Below, piece by piece: positions 29,221 through 40,045 of a DNA stretch of 64,000 bases. How positions within the stretch are numbered: the first letter of the stretch is position 1; each line of letters opens with the position of its first letter. A program made the position numbers and the translations under genes. The DNA comes from Rhynchopus sp. YZ270_cl-10 (Eukaryota > Euglenozoa > Diplonemea > Diplonemida > Diplonemidae), in contig OZ037866.1 in NCBI GenBank assembly GCA_964035575.1, forward strand, positions 310,001 to 374,000, in the 5' to 3' direction. The notes below the pieces were generated by a model. The model did not search any database, was not told where the DNA came from, and saw only the letters and a list, made by a program, of their open reading frames with translations.

Positions 29221-30085
29221 GGTGTGGCTAACTCCAAAAATAAAGTGTAATTTTTGTACTTCTTTTGTATTTTTTTTGTATACCCAAAAAAGGGGGTTTT
29301 TTTTATTTTTGGTACCAATTCGTACTTTCCCAATCGCCCCAAGTCATGGCCCAAAAGTTCCTGGCGAAGCCACGGTACGCAACATTTCTGAAAAATGTCG
29401 ACATAAATTGGCACTGTCGTTGGTAATTATCGTCAGTTCCGTTAAATTTTACCTACGTATTTTGCTAGAACGAAAGTTTCTGGCGAAGCCACGGTGCGCA
29501 ACATTTCAAAAAATTGCGCTTATATTTGCACATTTGTGCTGAACTATGTCATGGGAAAGGGTGGGCTGCAATCTTGCGCCGCAGGCGCACGGTACGCTAC
29601 TTTTTTCGTTGGCCATGCTGCATGCTTCCTTCTTCTTTCTCACTCCTCATTGGGTTCTACGAGCTCCGTCCGTAAAATGGTGGGGTCACAACATGCAGCA
29701 AAGTTCGCAGCTATGCAAACTGCCCCCACGTTTACTTTGCACTTTACCCTCAGTGGTCAAGTGCTGACCATATTTTACACTAAACCTGAAAATGCCCTGT
29801 AAAAACTGACACATGCATTTTAGGTCAAAAATACTCATTTCTCAGCGCAAAGTGACCCCATCATAGCACGCACGGACTCCCGAGAATAGAGAAAAAAAAT
29901 TTTTACCCCAATTTTTTGGGGGCCAAAAAAGAAAAATTTCCCCCCGACCCCCCGACTCCGACCCCCCAAAAAGTTTATACAGGGAAATAATTTTTCGCAA
30001 AAAACTCCCCAAAAATAAAGTGTAATTTTTGTACTTCTTTTGTAGTTGTTTTGTACTGTTTTTGTACTGGATTTAGCCACACCAA
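29221..30085. mobile_element. 865-bp element with inverted GGTGTGGCTAA ends and internal direct repeats
   Basis: Left end GGTGTGGCTAACTCC, right end ATTTAGCCACACCAA. Just inside each end is the same direct repeat, CAAAAATAAAGTGTAATTTT plus TGTACTTCTTTTGTA (29235-29270 and 30009-30044). The interior includes repeat R4. The ends resemble the G-type TIR family (GGTGTGGCTGA). No transposase frame is seen. Confidence 0.7.
29466..29690 (+). repeat. Dispersed repeat R4, copy 1
   Basis: Shares blocks TGGCGAAGCCACGGT, GCGCAACATTTCAAAA, CTATGTCATGGG, GCAATCTTGCGCCGCAGGCG, CACGGTACGCTACTTTTTTC and GCCATGCTGCATGCTTCCTT with 60930-61140 in the same order and orientation. A shorter extra copy of the first block lies at 29347-29395. 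Non-coding. Confidence 0.8.
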
Positions 30086-30149
30086 TTAATAATAAAGAAT
30101 AAAACCAACAAAAAGAAAAGGCTAAAATGCGACACATCTTTTTTCAAAA

Positions 30150-30382
30150 AATAAAAACTGTTATCTGAGTTTAAGCTAGTCTGATAAAGAAAGAAACGAA
30201 ATCAGAAAAAGAATTTTTCGTTGATCGCACCGGATTTTTGTGGAGTGTGTAGGGACAAAATCAAAAACTTTTCTGTGAATAAGTTGTGTCGTGTTTACAT
30301 CGCTCACACCAAAAAATTCGGGCACAACTCAGATATGTTTTCATTTCCTCCCCTACAACCTTTGCAAGGCAGTTGTCACAAA
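30150..30382 (+). repeat. Dispersed repeat R2, copy 2 (uninterrupted)
   Basis: About 230 bp nearly identical to 34062-34290, ending CTACAACCTTTGCAAGGCAG TTGTCAC before an A-run. It provides the empty site (GTTTAAGC) for the insertion at 144-445. Confidence 0.85.
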
Positions 30383-30600
30383 AAAAAAAGAAAAAAAAAA
30401 AGAAAAAAAAAAAAGGTGCCTCGTGCTGAACATAAAAAAAAAGGGGGCTTTAAAAATATGATAACCTGCAGACACATCCATTGGAGTGAGATGCATGACA
30501 ATAAAAAGATGTTAATTTGGGGGAAATCGATCGTCAAATTCTTGTACAATAGTCTCTCTCACAAGAACCTCTTTTACACGAGGGAGGAAAAAAAAGGATA

Positions 30601-30660
30601 CTGGTGTAACTGAAGGGGGGTGATTCGCACTTTTTGCGCACCCAGATTCAGCCGCACCAG
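30601..30660. mobile_element. 60-bp minimal TIR hairpin related to G-type elements
   Basis: Left end CTGGTGTAACTGAA, right end TTCAGCCGCACCAG. The centre holds a second inverted pair GCACTTTTTGCGC. It is the smallest member of the GGTGTGGCTGA-ended group seen here. Confidence 0.65.
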
Positions 30661-31311
30661 ACCCTCTGTTTTTCAAAAATAAAATAAAATAAAGAGGCTT
30701 CTTGTGTTGCGGGAGGCTACACTTGTATTGCTTCGATTTTCGATTTGCAGCAAATTTTGCTTTTTGAAAAAATAAGAATAATGATGTAAGATGGACAATA
30801 TGATTTAAAATAATGACCACACACCTTCACAAAAGGGCGTGTAGTGCAATACACCACCCGGACATTTTGGTTGAACCTCGACCTTGACTTAAACACATAT
30901 TGGCGTGCCTCTTCCCCTCAAATAACTTAAACCCAAAAATTCATTTTCGAGAGCAGAAAGACCGAAAAAAAGAATTTTGCAAGATAGAAATCTAAGCCCC
31001 AAGTCTGCGCAGCCACTTGATCACTGTTTAGAAAGGGGGAACAGAAAAAGTTAAAAAAAAAAGAGGGGGATTAAGATTGTGCAAAGAAAAAAGAAATCAC
31101 GCGTTTCTTTTAAGTCACCTTACACCTTTTTTTTGTATCTAATACCTTTGCTATACTCTAAATATTGGGCTTTCGATTTTAAAGTAAAGATGAGGGGCCG
31201 TATAGGATACTAAACACTCTGCTAATAAACGTTTTTTAATTAGATTCATATACTTTCAGTTCACAGAATTGAAAGTATTTGAGAGGGTCAACACATGCAC
31301 CCTTTCTTTTT

Positions 31312-31363
31312 TTGAAAACTTGGTTGTATTAGTGTAGCCACCCTAGAGTGTGCTCCACTATAT
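31312..31363 (+). repeat. E-type repeat, reference uninterrupted copy
   Basis: GAAAACTTGGTTGTATTAG, TGTAGCCACCCTAGAGTG, TGCTCCACTAT, between T-runs. It serves as the empty site for the foldback insertion at 7226-7382. Confidence 0.8.
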
Positions 31364-32730
31364 TTTTTTTTTTTTGGTGGTTTTTAAAAAAATGGGATGG
31401 AGCACCCCGTTCCGAAGAGGAATGCAGCCACCCTGGCTGGTTACTGAACTCTCTCCTGACAGGCCTGTATAAGGTGACAACTGAAAGAAGAGAGAGAGAA
31501 GTATATAAGATGGTGCACCCAAGCCTCTCATCCCTTAGTCACCCCCTTCAGGTAGAAAGAAGTTGAAATGTGCACAAAAAAACAAAAAAAAAAAAAAAAA
31601 ACACACTACACCACAACGGCGGGACGGTGCACTGATTCTCTGCTGGGGTAATCGAACCCCCAAAGAGTACTGTATTCGGTGGAAAACGGAGGCAAAACCA
31701 CAGTCGCGGTGATAACTCAGGTGGGGCAAAAAAAGAGAAAGAGAACAGCTTATAAGATGACCCTAAGCCTCTCGTGTTTAGTCACCTTTTAAAAAAGGTC
31801 AACCCTATATTTTCAAAATCCAGAAAAACCCACCATGAGTTATTCACCTATGTTTATACTGCGACTGTAAAGAATGATTACAATAAAGAAGAAAAGGTTG
31901 AAAGATAACTATGCCTCGTGCATACACGTTTTTTCCCCCCCTTAACTCATAGCTACAGAATACGCAACATGCGCATGATGCGCATTCTGTATCTATGCTA
32001 ACTGAAAGGTGTTTCTTTATAACGGATTAAATAGGAAGAAAGTACTTCACCACATGCACTCAATAAATTGATAGTATAGGAGGGGTCAACAAAAAATGTT
32101 CCTGTGTTTCAGGAAGAAAAAAAAAAAGGAGGGGGGAAACCTGTTTAGAGACGGGACATCAAATAGGCAGAATAATCAGTACATAATTTGGTCGTTACAC
32201 ATGACCTCGGTCGGAGGAGATGTTCACGAGAAAAGAGGAAAAAAAAAAAAAAAAAATCATGATGTTCGTGATTTTACCCCAAAAAAGTACCAAATGGTAC
32301 GAAATAGTGGGGTAAAACCCACAAAACACCAATCTGACAACCGTGGTTTAGTGGTATTCATGTATATTTTTTTGTAAGAAATGAGTGAATATTCACTAAA
32401 ACGTCCAGTGTCGACATCCCACCCTGCACGGCAGGGTTTTTTCTGTTATAACAACGTGGCTCTTTATTTGGTTCCCTTTTGAATGATTTTAAGGTTGTGC
32501 CAGAAAAAGCCTTGTGAAGACCTTTTTGAAAACCTATCATTAACTTTTTCCTTTTTTCCGCATCATTTATTCTTTGTTTTCTTTTCTTTTCTTTTCCACC
32601 AGAATTTGACCTTTTTTTGCCGATATTTTGCCAGCCGTTTAACACAGACAAACACCAGAAAACATAGGTCAAAATCAGGTGTATTTTGCTTAAAATATGA
32701 GCCTATTTCCACCTCGAGCAGGATAGAAAA

Positions 32731-32868
32731 ATAGTAACTCTGATAGGTAAAGTAAAAGGGGGGAAAAAAGGTTTTTTTCGTTGATTGCACAATTACCCTG
32801 TTGGAGGGGTGATGGGCGACCGTATCTGAGGAACTATTTCTCCTTTTAAGCTACGCTTTGTAGGTATA
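32731..32868 (+). repeat. Dispersed repeat R1, direct copy
   Basis: Blocks AGTAACTCTGATAGG, TTTTCGTTGATTGCAC, ACCCTGTTGGAGGGG and TTTTAAGCTACGCTTTGTAG. The same blocks occur at 37430-37560 and inverted at 4695-4822. Confidence 0.8.
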
Positions 32869-32950
32869 AAATAAAAAATAAAACTATAGAATATAAACAA
32901 ATACTTCCGAGGCGGTAACGTTTTGATTCAAATAGTGCAAGAATCTACAT

Positions 32951-33105
32951 GTCTCCACAATGTGTCCTTTTTCAGATATTCCACCTGATTTCGCCTGAAA
33001 TTGGGTGGTATTTTAAACCCCTAAACTCCACAAAACTCCACCAAAAAAAAAAAAAATTCAGGCAAAATCAGGTGGAATATCTGGAAAAGGACACATTATG
33101 GAGAC
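32951..33105. mobile_element. 155-bp element with ~49-bp inverted arms
   Basis: Arms start GTCTCCACAATGTGTCC and run through ATTCCACCTGATTT to CGCCTGAA. The right arm is the complement with about five differences. The centre has GGGTGGTATTTT and an A-run. Non-coding foldback. Confidence 0.8.
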
Positions 33106-33672
33106 GTGCCAATTGCACAAATTAGGAGATGTCAAAGAAAGGATGAAAGCATTTTTTTATTTTTTTTGACATCACCCGTCTCGTGAAGATAACGTATTAG
33201 AGTGGGCATAAATTGTTGCTTGCACAGCAGTAATCAAAGGACATAAAAGAGGGGGAGAAACGTTTATAAGATGAACCTAAGCCTCTCTTTATGCTTAGTC
33301 ACCTTGAAAGAAAAATACAGTAGTAGATAATATCATCGGAGGGGGTGAAAACCCTTCTTAGCATTTCAGAAATCCGATCATCAAAAAGATGAAGTTGAAA
33401 GTGCGAACGCTTCATTAACGGACGCAGGTACTGAAAAAAAAGAGAAGGGGAAAAGAGAGAGAGAAAGATCAGCCAGGTGTAGATTCATCAAAACGGGAAA
33501 AAAAGTGAAGTTATTAATGCAGGCACCTCCCTACTGACCCACGTACGATACCAGCCATCCGGATGAAAGCACAGGAAACTTCAAAAAAAAAAACTTTGAA
33601 AGATTTTGGTAAGATGGACCCTAAGCCTCACTGTGCATATTTTTTGACCCGCCTATGTATTTGTTTTGAGAA

Positions 33673-33800
33673 ACAGTTGGTTTAGTGTTACTGCCGGCAC
33701 AGTTTTTTCACTATCCTTTTTGTTGTTTTAACGGGGACAGATAGGCTGTCTAAATAGACAGTTTTGCAGCAGACGCAGGGGGGTGCGTTACTGAACATTA
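33673..33800 (+). repeat. Tandemly placed repeat R3, copy 1
   Basis: CAGTTGGTTTAGTGTTACTG, TTTTTGTTGTTTTAACGGGG, ACAGATAGGC, CAGTTTTGCAGCAGACGCAG and TTACTGAACA. The second copy is at 34348-34478, so the pair brackets R2 copy 3. Non-coding. Confidence 0.8.
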
Positions 33801-33803
33801 TTT

Positions 33804-33846
33804 CATATACTTTATATTCTACTGAATAGAAAGAATATGAAATAAG
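33804..33846. repeat. TATTCTACTGAATAGA hairpin repeat
   Basis: TTTCATATACTTTATATTCT-ACTGAA-TAGAAAGAATATGAAAT folds into a long stem. Variants are at 24375-24418, 34587-34630 and 37045-37085, and a related hairpin is at 31242-31285. Confidence 0.65.
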
Positions 33847-33866
33847 GCAATTCGAAGGTATAATCA

Positions 33867-34021
33867 TATGCAGACGGCATGAGTCGGGCAGAAAAATACT
33901 CCCCAAATAAATAAATACTCCAGACTGAGTCCAGGCTGAGTCCGGACTGACTCACTCAGCCTCAATTCAGTCCGGTAAATATAACTCAGGCTGAGTCGGC
34001 CCGACTCGGCCCGTATGCATA
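33867..34021. mobile_element. 155-bp TIR element with GACTGAGTC words
   Basis: Left end TATGCAGACGGCATGAGTCG, right end CGACTCGGCCCGTATGCATA (inverted with small gaps). The interior is repeated CTGAGTC / GACTGA / GGACTGA words in both directions. Non-coding. Confidence 0.65.
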
Positions 34022-34061
34022 GTCTGTATTATAGAACAGCATCAAAGAAGAAAAAGAAAAA

Positions 34062-34290
34062 TAAAAACTGTTATCTGAGTTTAAGCTAGTGATAAAGAAA
34101 GAAACGAAATCAGAAAAAGAATTTTTCGTTGATCGCACCGGATTTTGTGGAGTGTGTAGGGACAAAATCAAAAACTTTTCTGTGAATAAGTTGTGTCGTG
34201 TTTACATCGCTCACACCCAAAAAATTCGGGCACAACTCAGATATGTTTTCATTTCCTCCCCTACAACCTTTGCAAGGCAGTTGTCACAAA
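34062..34290 (+). repeat. Dispersed repeat R2, copy 3 (uninterrupted)
   Basis: Nearly identical to copy 2 (30150-30382), with a TCT deletion after GCTAG. It lies between the two R3 copies. Confidence 0.85.
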
Positions 34291-34641
34291 AAAAAAAAAA
34301 AAAAAACGGGAAACAATTCCATGATATATGATAGATTAGGTCAGGTAGAAACAGTTGGTTTAGTGTTACTGCCAGTACAGTTTTTCACTATCCTTTTTGT
34401 TGTTTTAACGGGGACAGATAGGCTTCTAAATAGACATACAGTTTTGCAGCAGACGCAGGGAGGTGCGTGTTACTGAACAATATCAAAGAAGAAAAAGAGA
34501 AAAAAACGGGGAACAATTCCATGATACATGGTAGGAAAATGCAGACACGTCTGCAGACGCAGGCACACACAAAGAAAGAAAGCTTATTTCATTTCCTATT
34601 CACTGAACAGAAGGTATATGAAATAAGTTTTGGAAGAAAAA

Positions 34642-34679
34642 TTGTAAGATGAATGCGACTCTCGTGCACACACATCTTT
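34642..34679 (+). repeat. B-type hairpin repeat (CTCTCGT loop, GCACAC stem)
   Basis: GTAAGATGAATGCGA, CTCTCGT, GCACACACATCTT. Other copies: 31898-31928, 38271-38302, 49518-49553, 51189-51222, 53529-53569, 62008-62038, 62840-62872 and 63169-63197; 9451-9476 lacks the loop. The best member (51189) has AAGATGAATGTGC pairing with GCACAC. It shares AAGATGA and the loop with the A family but has a different, self-complementary inner stem. Confidence 0.85.
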
Positions 34680-35037
34680 GCCACGTTATCGCGCTGGAAC
34701 ACGCTGGGTGAAAGATATTCGGGATAAGCTGGAAAGGCGAGGGGGTTTTTGAAAACAAAAAAAAAAATAAACAAACAAACAAACAAACAAAACACGTACA
34801 CAAGAAGATGCGAATCGCCTCAGTGCTACTCGAGGGGGGGCTTTTTAAAATAAAAAGAAAAATCAGCATTTTGTTTTCTTCTTCTTGGCATACTAGCTGT
34901 TGTACATTGGTCAACGCGAGGAGTGGGGATATGGGAATATGGGAGTGACACACTGTACATTCGACCCCCTCCTTTTACTGGAAGGGGAAGGGGGAGGGGA
35001 AGGGGAAGGGGGAAGAACTAAAACCATAAAATCAATA

Positions 35038-36850
35038 TTGGTGTGGCTGACGACCCCAAAATAGCAGAAAATCGCAGAAAATAGCAGAAAATAGCACTTT
35101 GGGGGGGTTTTTTTGGGTTTGGTGGCTGGGTGGTGGTGTGGCTCATGATGGACGAGGGAAGGCAACTTGGCCAGCCCGCAAACCCGGAAACCCCCTCCCA
35201 CTCCACAAACGGATCATAAGGTACACAGTACACAGTACACAGTACACAGTACACAGTACACAGTACACAGTACACAGTACACAGTACACAGTACACAGTA
35301 CACAGTACACAGTACACAGTACACAGTACACAGTACACAGTACACAGTACACAGTACACAGTACACAGTACACAGTACACAGTACACAGTACACAGTACA
35401 CAGTACACAGTACACAGTACACAGTACACAGTACACAGTACACAGTACACAGTACACAGTACACAGTACACAGTACACAGTACACAGCACACAGTACACA
35501 GTACACAGTACACAGTACACAGTACACAGTACACAGTACACAGTACACAGTACACAGTACACAGTACACAGTACACAGTACACAGTACACAGTACACAGT
35601 ACACAGTACACAGTACACAGTACACAGTACACAGTACACAGTACACAGTACACAGTACACAGTACACAGTACACAGTACACAGTACACAGTACACAGTAC
35701 ACAGTACACAGTACACAGTACACAGTACACAGTACACAGTACACAGTACACAGTACACAGTACACAGTACACAGTACACAGTACACAGTACACAGTACAC
35801 AGTACACAGTACACAGTACACAGTACACAGTACACAGTACACAGTACACAGTACACAGTACACAGTACACAGTACACAGTACACAGTACACAGTACACAG
35901 TACACAGTACACAGTACACAGTACACAGTACACAGTACACAGTACACAGTACACAGTACACAGTACACAGTACACAGTACACAGTACACAGTACACAGTA
36001 CACAGTACACAGTACACAGTACACAGTACACAGTACACAGTACACAGTACACAGTACACAGTACACAGTACACAGTACACAGTACACAGTACACAGTACA
36101 CAGTACACAGTACACAGTACACAGTACACAGTACACAGTACACAGTACACAGTACACAGTACACAGTACACAGTACACAGTACACAGTACACAGTACACA
36201 GTACACAGTACACAGTACACAGTACACAGTACACAGTACACAGTACACAGTACACAGTACACAGTACACAGTACACAGTACACAGTACACAGTACACAGT
36301 ACACAGTACACAGTACACAGTACACAGTACACAGTACACAGTACACAGTACACAGTACACAGTACACAGTACACAGTACACAGTACACAGTACACAGTAC
36401 ACAGTACACAGTACACAGTACACAGTACACAGTACACAGTACACAGTACACAGTACACAGTACACAGTACACAGTACACAGTACACAGTACACAGTACAC
36501 AGTACACAGTACACAGTACACAGTACACAGTACACAGTACACAGTACACAGTACACAGTACACAGTACAGCACCTGGTCTATATCGGGACAAGATACATT
36601 TTTTTTTGGTAAAATTGCTCTTATTTTTTACGCGTTTTTGCTCGAAAAAAACGTTGTCCTGCATCTTTGGTAGGTGCTTTGGGGACTGGCTGGGGTCAGG
36701 AGTCCCTCATTTCCCTTCCCTTTAGCAAAAGCCCAAACCACGGCCAAAAAATAAAAAAAATCCAGACCCCCAAAATAGCAGAAAATAGCAGAAAATAGCA
36801 GAAAATAGCAGAAAATAGCAGAAAATAGCACCCCCCTTCAGCCACACCAA
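35038..36850. mobile_element. 1.8-kb G-type TIR element enclosing a satellite
   Basis: The left end TTGGTGTGGCTGACGACCCC at 35038 lacks its own right partner. The right end TTCAGCCACACCAA at 36850 lacks a left one. Both are followed inward by AAAATAGCAG tandem units (3 at the left, 6 at the right). The simplest reading is one element with the 7-bp satellite and flanking unique DNA inside. Two broken elements around the satellite are the alternative. No transposase. Confidence 0.6.
35221..36569. repeat. (GTACACA)n satellite, ~193 copies
   Basis: 1349 bp of the 7-bp unit with essentially no variation; one T-to-C change near 35487 was noticed. Because 7 units of 3 bases contain no stop on several frames, long artificial open frames run through it on both strands; none is a gene. 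The sequence is not a TTAGGG-type telomere repeat. Confidence 0.97.
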
Positions 36851-37429
36851 ATATACTACCATAAACTAACAAAAGAAAGAAAGTTTTTTTTTTTTGATAA
36901 ATTGTTTGTAGTAGTGTAGTTGCCTCGGTTGTGTCGCCACAGTTGTGCAATATCCACCTTTTTTTTTTTTTTTTTGCAAGATGATCCAAAAGCCTCGCAG
37001 TGCTTAGTCTGCCTCGCGACTCTTAGTCACCTATGATAATAGTTTCATATACTAACTATTCTACTGAATAGATGATAAAATAATAATAAAACACCCCAGC
37101 GCACACAACACCACAAAGGGTAGTTCTTCTTGTTCAGTGCAGGAATTACCCAAAACTGATTTTCAAGCGCTCACCTCTCAATAATATAAACAACGGTGCG
37201 GGAGGGGGGAAAGGGAATTTTGAAATATCGCAAATACTTGGACGTTTGCACACGCGGTACCAACCAAAAGCTGGAAATGATGCGGTCCAAACACTTTTTT
37301 GTTTTTTTTTGAAAATTTGGTTGTATTAGTGTAGACACCCGAGGATGAACTCCACTATACAAAACGCTGATAGGTAAGTTGTTTTTTTTTGATAGTGAGA
37401 CGCAGGCACTGACTCCGTGATGAAAAAAA

Positions 37430-37560
37430 AAATAGTAACTCTGATTGGTAAGTAAAAGGAAAAAAAGGTTTTTCCGTTGATTGCTCGATTGCCCTGTTGG
37501 AGGGGGGGTGATTGGCGATCGAAGAACCATTTATCCTTTTAAGCTACGCTTTGTAGGTAC
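37430..37560 (+). repeat. Dispersed repeat R1, second direct copy
   Basis: AGTAACTCTGATTGGTAAG, TTTTTCCGTTGATTGCTCG, CCCTGTTGGAGGGGG and TTTTAAGCTACGCTTTGTAG, as at 32731-32868. A fragment of the start (CGCTGATAGGTAAGTTG) lies at 37365-37381. Confidence 0.8.
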
Positions 37561-37972
37561 AAAAAAAGTCAATAAAAAAAAACGTTCAAATGACCCTGAG
37601 CGCAGCCTCAGAGCATCGTTTGTGGACAAAAAAAAAAAGGGAAAAGTGCGCAGCAATGGTAATCTGTTGCCCTCTTTTTCAGTGAGGCTGGAGAGGGGAG
37701 AGCCTCTGATATGTGGGCTTAGATATGATGCTTGCGACAAAAGAAAGGAACGCATCTCGTCGTGAGTGGTTAAAGAAAGAATTCTTGCTTGAAAATACAA
37801 AAAGCCAGTCTCTCGTGACTGTACGTTTGGTGCATGATCCAGTACACAGGGGGACCTGAAGGGGGGTGGTGGACCCAAACCATGTCTAGAGAAAAGTTTG
37901 GGTGGGAAGACGAATCTGAGACTCGGATGTGCTAAGTCATCTCCACAGCGGTTGAAGGTAGAGTACCGTCTC

Positions 37973-38116
37973 CACGGCGGACTGGTCAGATGGACCACTA
38001 GTCGTAACGACTATGTACTAAACTACCAGTGTTGCTGGTGTAATAAGTGTAGTCGTAAAACACTAGTCATTTGGACCAGTAGCACTACTAGTAGTCCCCC
38101 TGACTAGTCTGCCGCG
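37973..38116. mobile_element. 144-bp TIR element with ACTAGT words
   Basis: Left CACGGCGGACTGGTCAG, right CTGACTAGTCTGCCGCG. The interior is rich in CACTAGTC / TACTAGTA / GACTA words. Non-coding. Confidence 0.65.
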
Positions 38117-39339
38117 TTATACAGGAAAACCCCCCTCATCCCTTGTCTGGTAATCTGGGTAGTCTGGGTAGTGTGGCGGCCATTCAGACAGGCTTTCACT
38201 GTCCATAATTATTTTTCGTTTCTTTTTTTTTTTTTTGAATTCAACAAAACAGTAGACAATTAAAAGTGTGGAAGATGAATATGCAAACTGCGTCACATCT
38301 GCTTTAAAGAAGATGTGACGGTGGGTCGGGTTGATGATATACAACACGACTGGGCTCTAAACGTAAAACAACGAGAAACCCTCCTTGCGGGGAAACCAAG
38401 TTTTATACGCAACAAAAAATAGTCAGAGAAAAGAACCATTTGTGGCAAGAACCTAAGTCTCGTTGTAAGTCATCTTTGGGTGGTATAGTATTTTTGCAAC
38501 TAATTCATCTGGGGATGTGCTAAAAAGGTGTTTCAGGAAATGAAAACGCAGGGGGTGGAGATCATACAGGGTGGAACCTACACACATTATCAAATTTTCA
38601 TATTGCACCGAGACGGTCTCACCCTCTCTTAGGAATTTACATTGGACGTCCTTACAGGTGGTCCACCATATCCTCAAGGTTGTGCCAGAGCAGGCTAAGA
38701 CACAGCAGACTGTAGGCCGCTGTTTTCATGCTCTGAGTGCAAACATCCTTCACAGCATGGGGAAGCTATTGGTCCAGCATTTATATACCCTAGCCAGGGT
38801 TTATCTTGCAGAGAGAAAGTGCGGGATGTTCTATTCAGATCCATCCAATCTTTTTCATTTGTTGCAAAAAAATTTTTTTTTGAAAATAAAAATCAGGAGT
38901 TGGGGTGTGTTTGAAGTGTCTGGGGTTTTAGTTAATTCGTTCATCAAAGAATGAAAAAAGAAGTGAGCGCAAAATGCCTCTGAGCTGGGAGGCAAAGAGC
39001 GGGGGGATGTAAAGTTGTTTAAAAAAAGAGAAAAGTTTTATAAGATGACCCTAAGCCTCTCTAGTGCTTAGTCACCTTTAAAAAAAATGCTGCAGACATT
39101 AAAAAGGATTGGTCAGATGAGTCTCTTGAGTGGTCGCCTAACAAAAAAAATTTGTTTTGATGATCCAACTACTATCGCTAGATAGCAGATTTGTTGTGAT
39201 CTAACAAAATCAAAAAAAAAGAGGCGTTGAAAACGTTAAAACGCATCTCAGTCGAGCTCATGGAACTAAAAATAAAGTGTTGAAAGTGCACACGCCTCGC
39301 CGTTTCATCGGCAGGACGCAGCAAAATGAATGATTGGTG

Positions 39340-39535
39340 TATCATACAATGCAACGAGGCCTACGCCCGACAAACTCATGTGTCCTGAAATATTTCACGT
39401 ATGTCTCTAGACTGGGTTCTGGCTTAGAGGCGTTCAGCCATAATCCATCCAGTGGTAGCATCACGGCACCATATTGCTGTCGACATACAGCCGGCCTTAG
39501 CTAGGCTGATTCGGCCTCGTTGCGTTGTATGGTAT
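39340..39535. mobile_element. ~196-bp TIR element
   Basis: Left ATCATACAATGCAACGAGGCC, right GGCCTCGTTGCGTTGTATGG TAT (inverted, ~23 bp with two differences). The interior has unique sequence with TCTAGACTGGG. An isolated ATATCATACAATACAGCGAG at 23079-23098 resembles one end. Confidence 0.7.
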
Positions 39536-40045
39536 ATTATGCTTGAAAGATGAAATGAACCTCTCGCCAATGCGCCAATGGATGCAGTGGAGCGGTGCAT
39601 CATCTTAGAAAAAAAAGGGGTAGTTGAAAATTGGTGGGAAAAAGCTTGAATATCCTCTGATAGCCTCTGCTTAGGCTTCAAAACTATAAAAAAAAAACCC
39701 AAATTTTTAGCTTTTATATGGGGGCATGTCCCCTTTTGTCGTCAGCCCAGAGTCAGTAGGCTCTGCCACACCTTGGGGAGAGGTGTGCGGACTGTGTCTC
39801 CAAGAGGAAAAGGGAAGCTGTCCCCCCTGCCCCGTCGCAGTGTGGAACCCCGCTAAGTAGCACAACAACAAAACTAAGCAAGAGGCAGTACCAGTGGCGC
39901 GGCTACCAATAACTACCGTGTAGTCAGCGTCACGCCTACCATGGTAGGTTACAGTGAAAAAAAAAAAAAAACTATGCCTCAGCAGCGCAGGCAACATGAT
40001 AATATATCAAAAAAGTAATAATAAAACACAACACCATCTCACCCA

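Larger units (their letters stand above)
28564..40045. other. 11.5-kb gene-free repeat region
   Basis: No intact gene on either strand. The area is packed with repeats listed separately: R2 copies, the 29221-30085 element, the 7-bp satellite element 35038-36850, R1 and R3 copies, TIR elements and A/B/C/D/E hairpins. A short GC-rich patch at 28795-28950 has an open plus frame without recognised motifs. 38440-38960 is unusually free of homopolymers but could not be assigned. 30830-31300 and 32100-32480 hold only AT-rich sequence, with a hairpin at 32264-32326 (TTTTACCCC ... GGGGTAAAA). Confidence 0.65.

Noticed and set aside
31400..31560. Spliced-leader or snRNA gene among the repeated units
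   Set aside because: No Sm-site plus hairpin layout or tandem array was found, and I cannot confirm a leader sequence from the window alone.
35221..36569. Telomeric array
   Set aside because: The unit is GTACACA, not TTAGGG or a known variant, and unique DNA lies on both sides.
35018..36673. Very long open frames on both strands made of YTVHSTQ / CVLCTVY repeats
   Set aside because: They are created by the 7-bp GTACACA satellite, which has no stop codons in several frames. There is no gene-like composition.
38453..38954. Possible gene (plus and minus frames of 74-127 codons)
   Set aside because: The segment lacks homopolymers, but neither strand shows a motif, signal or start context, so it was left as unexplained spacer.
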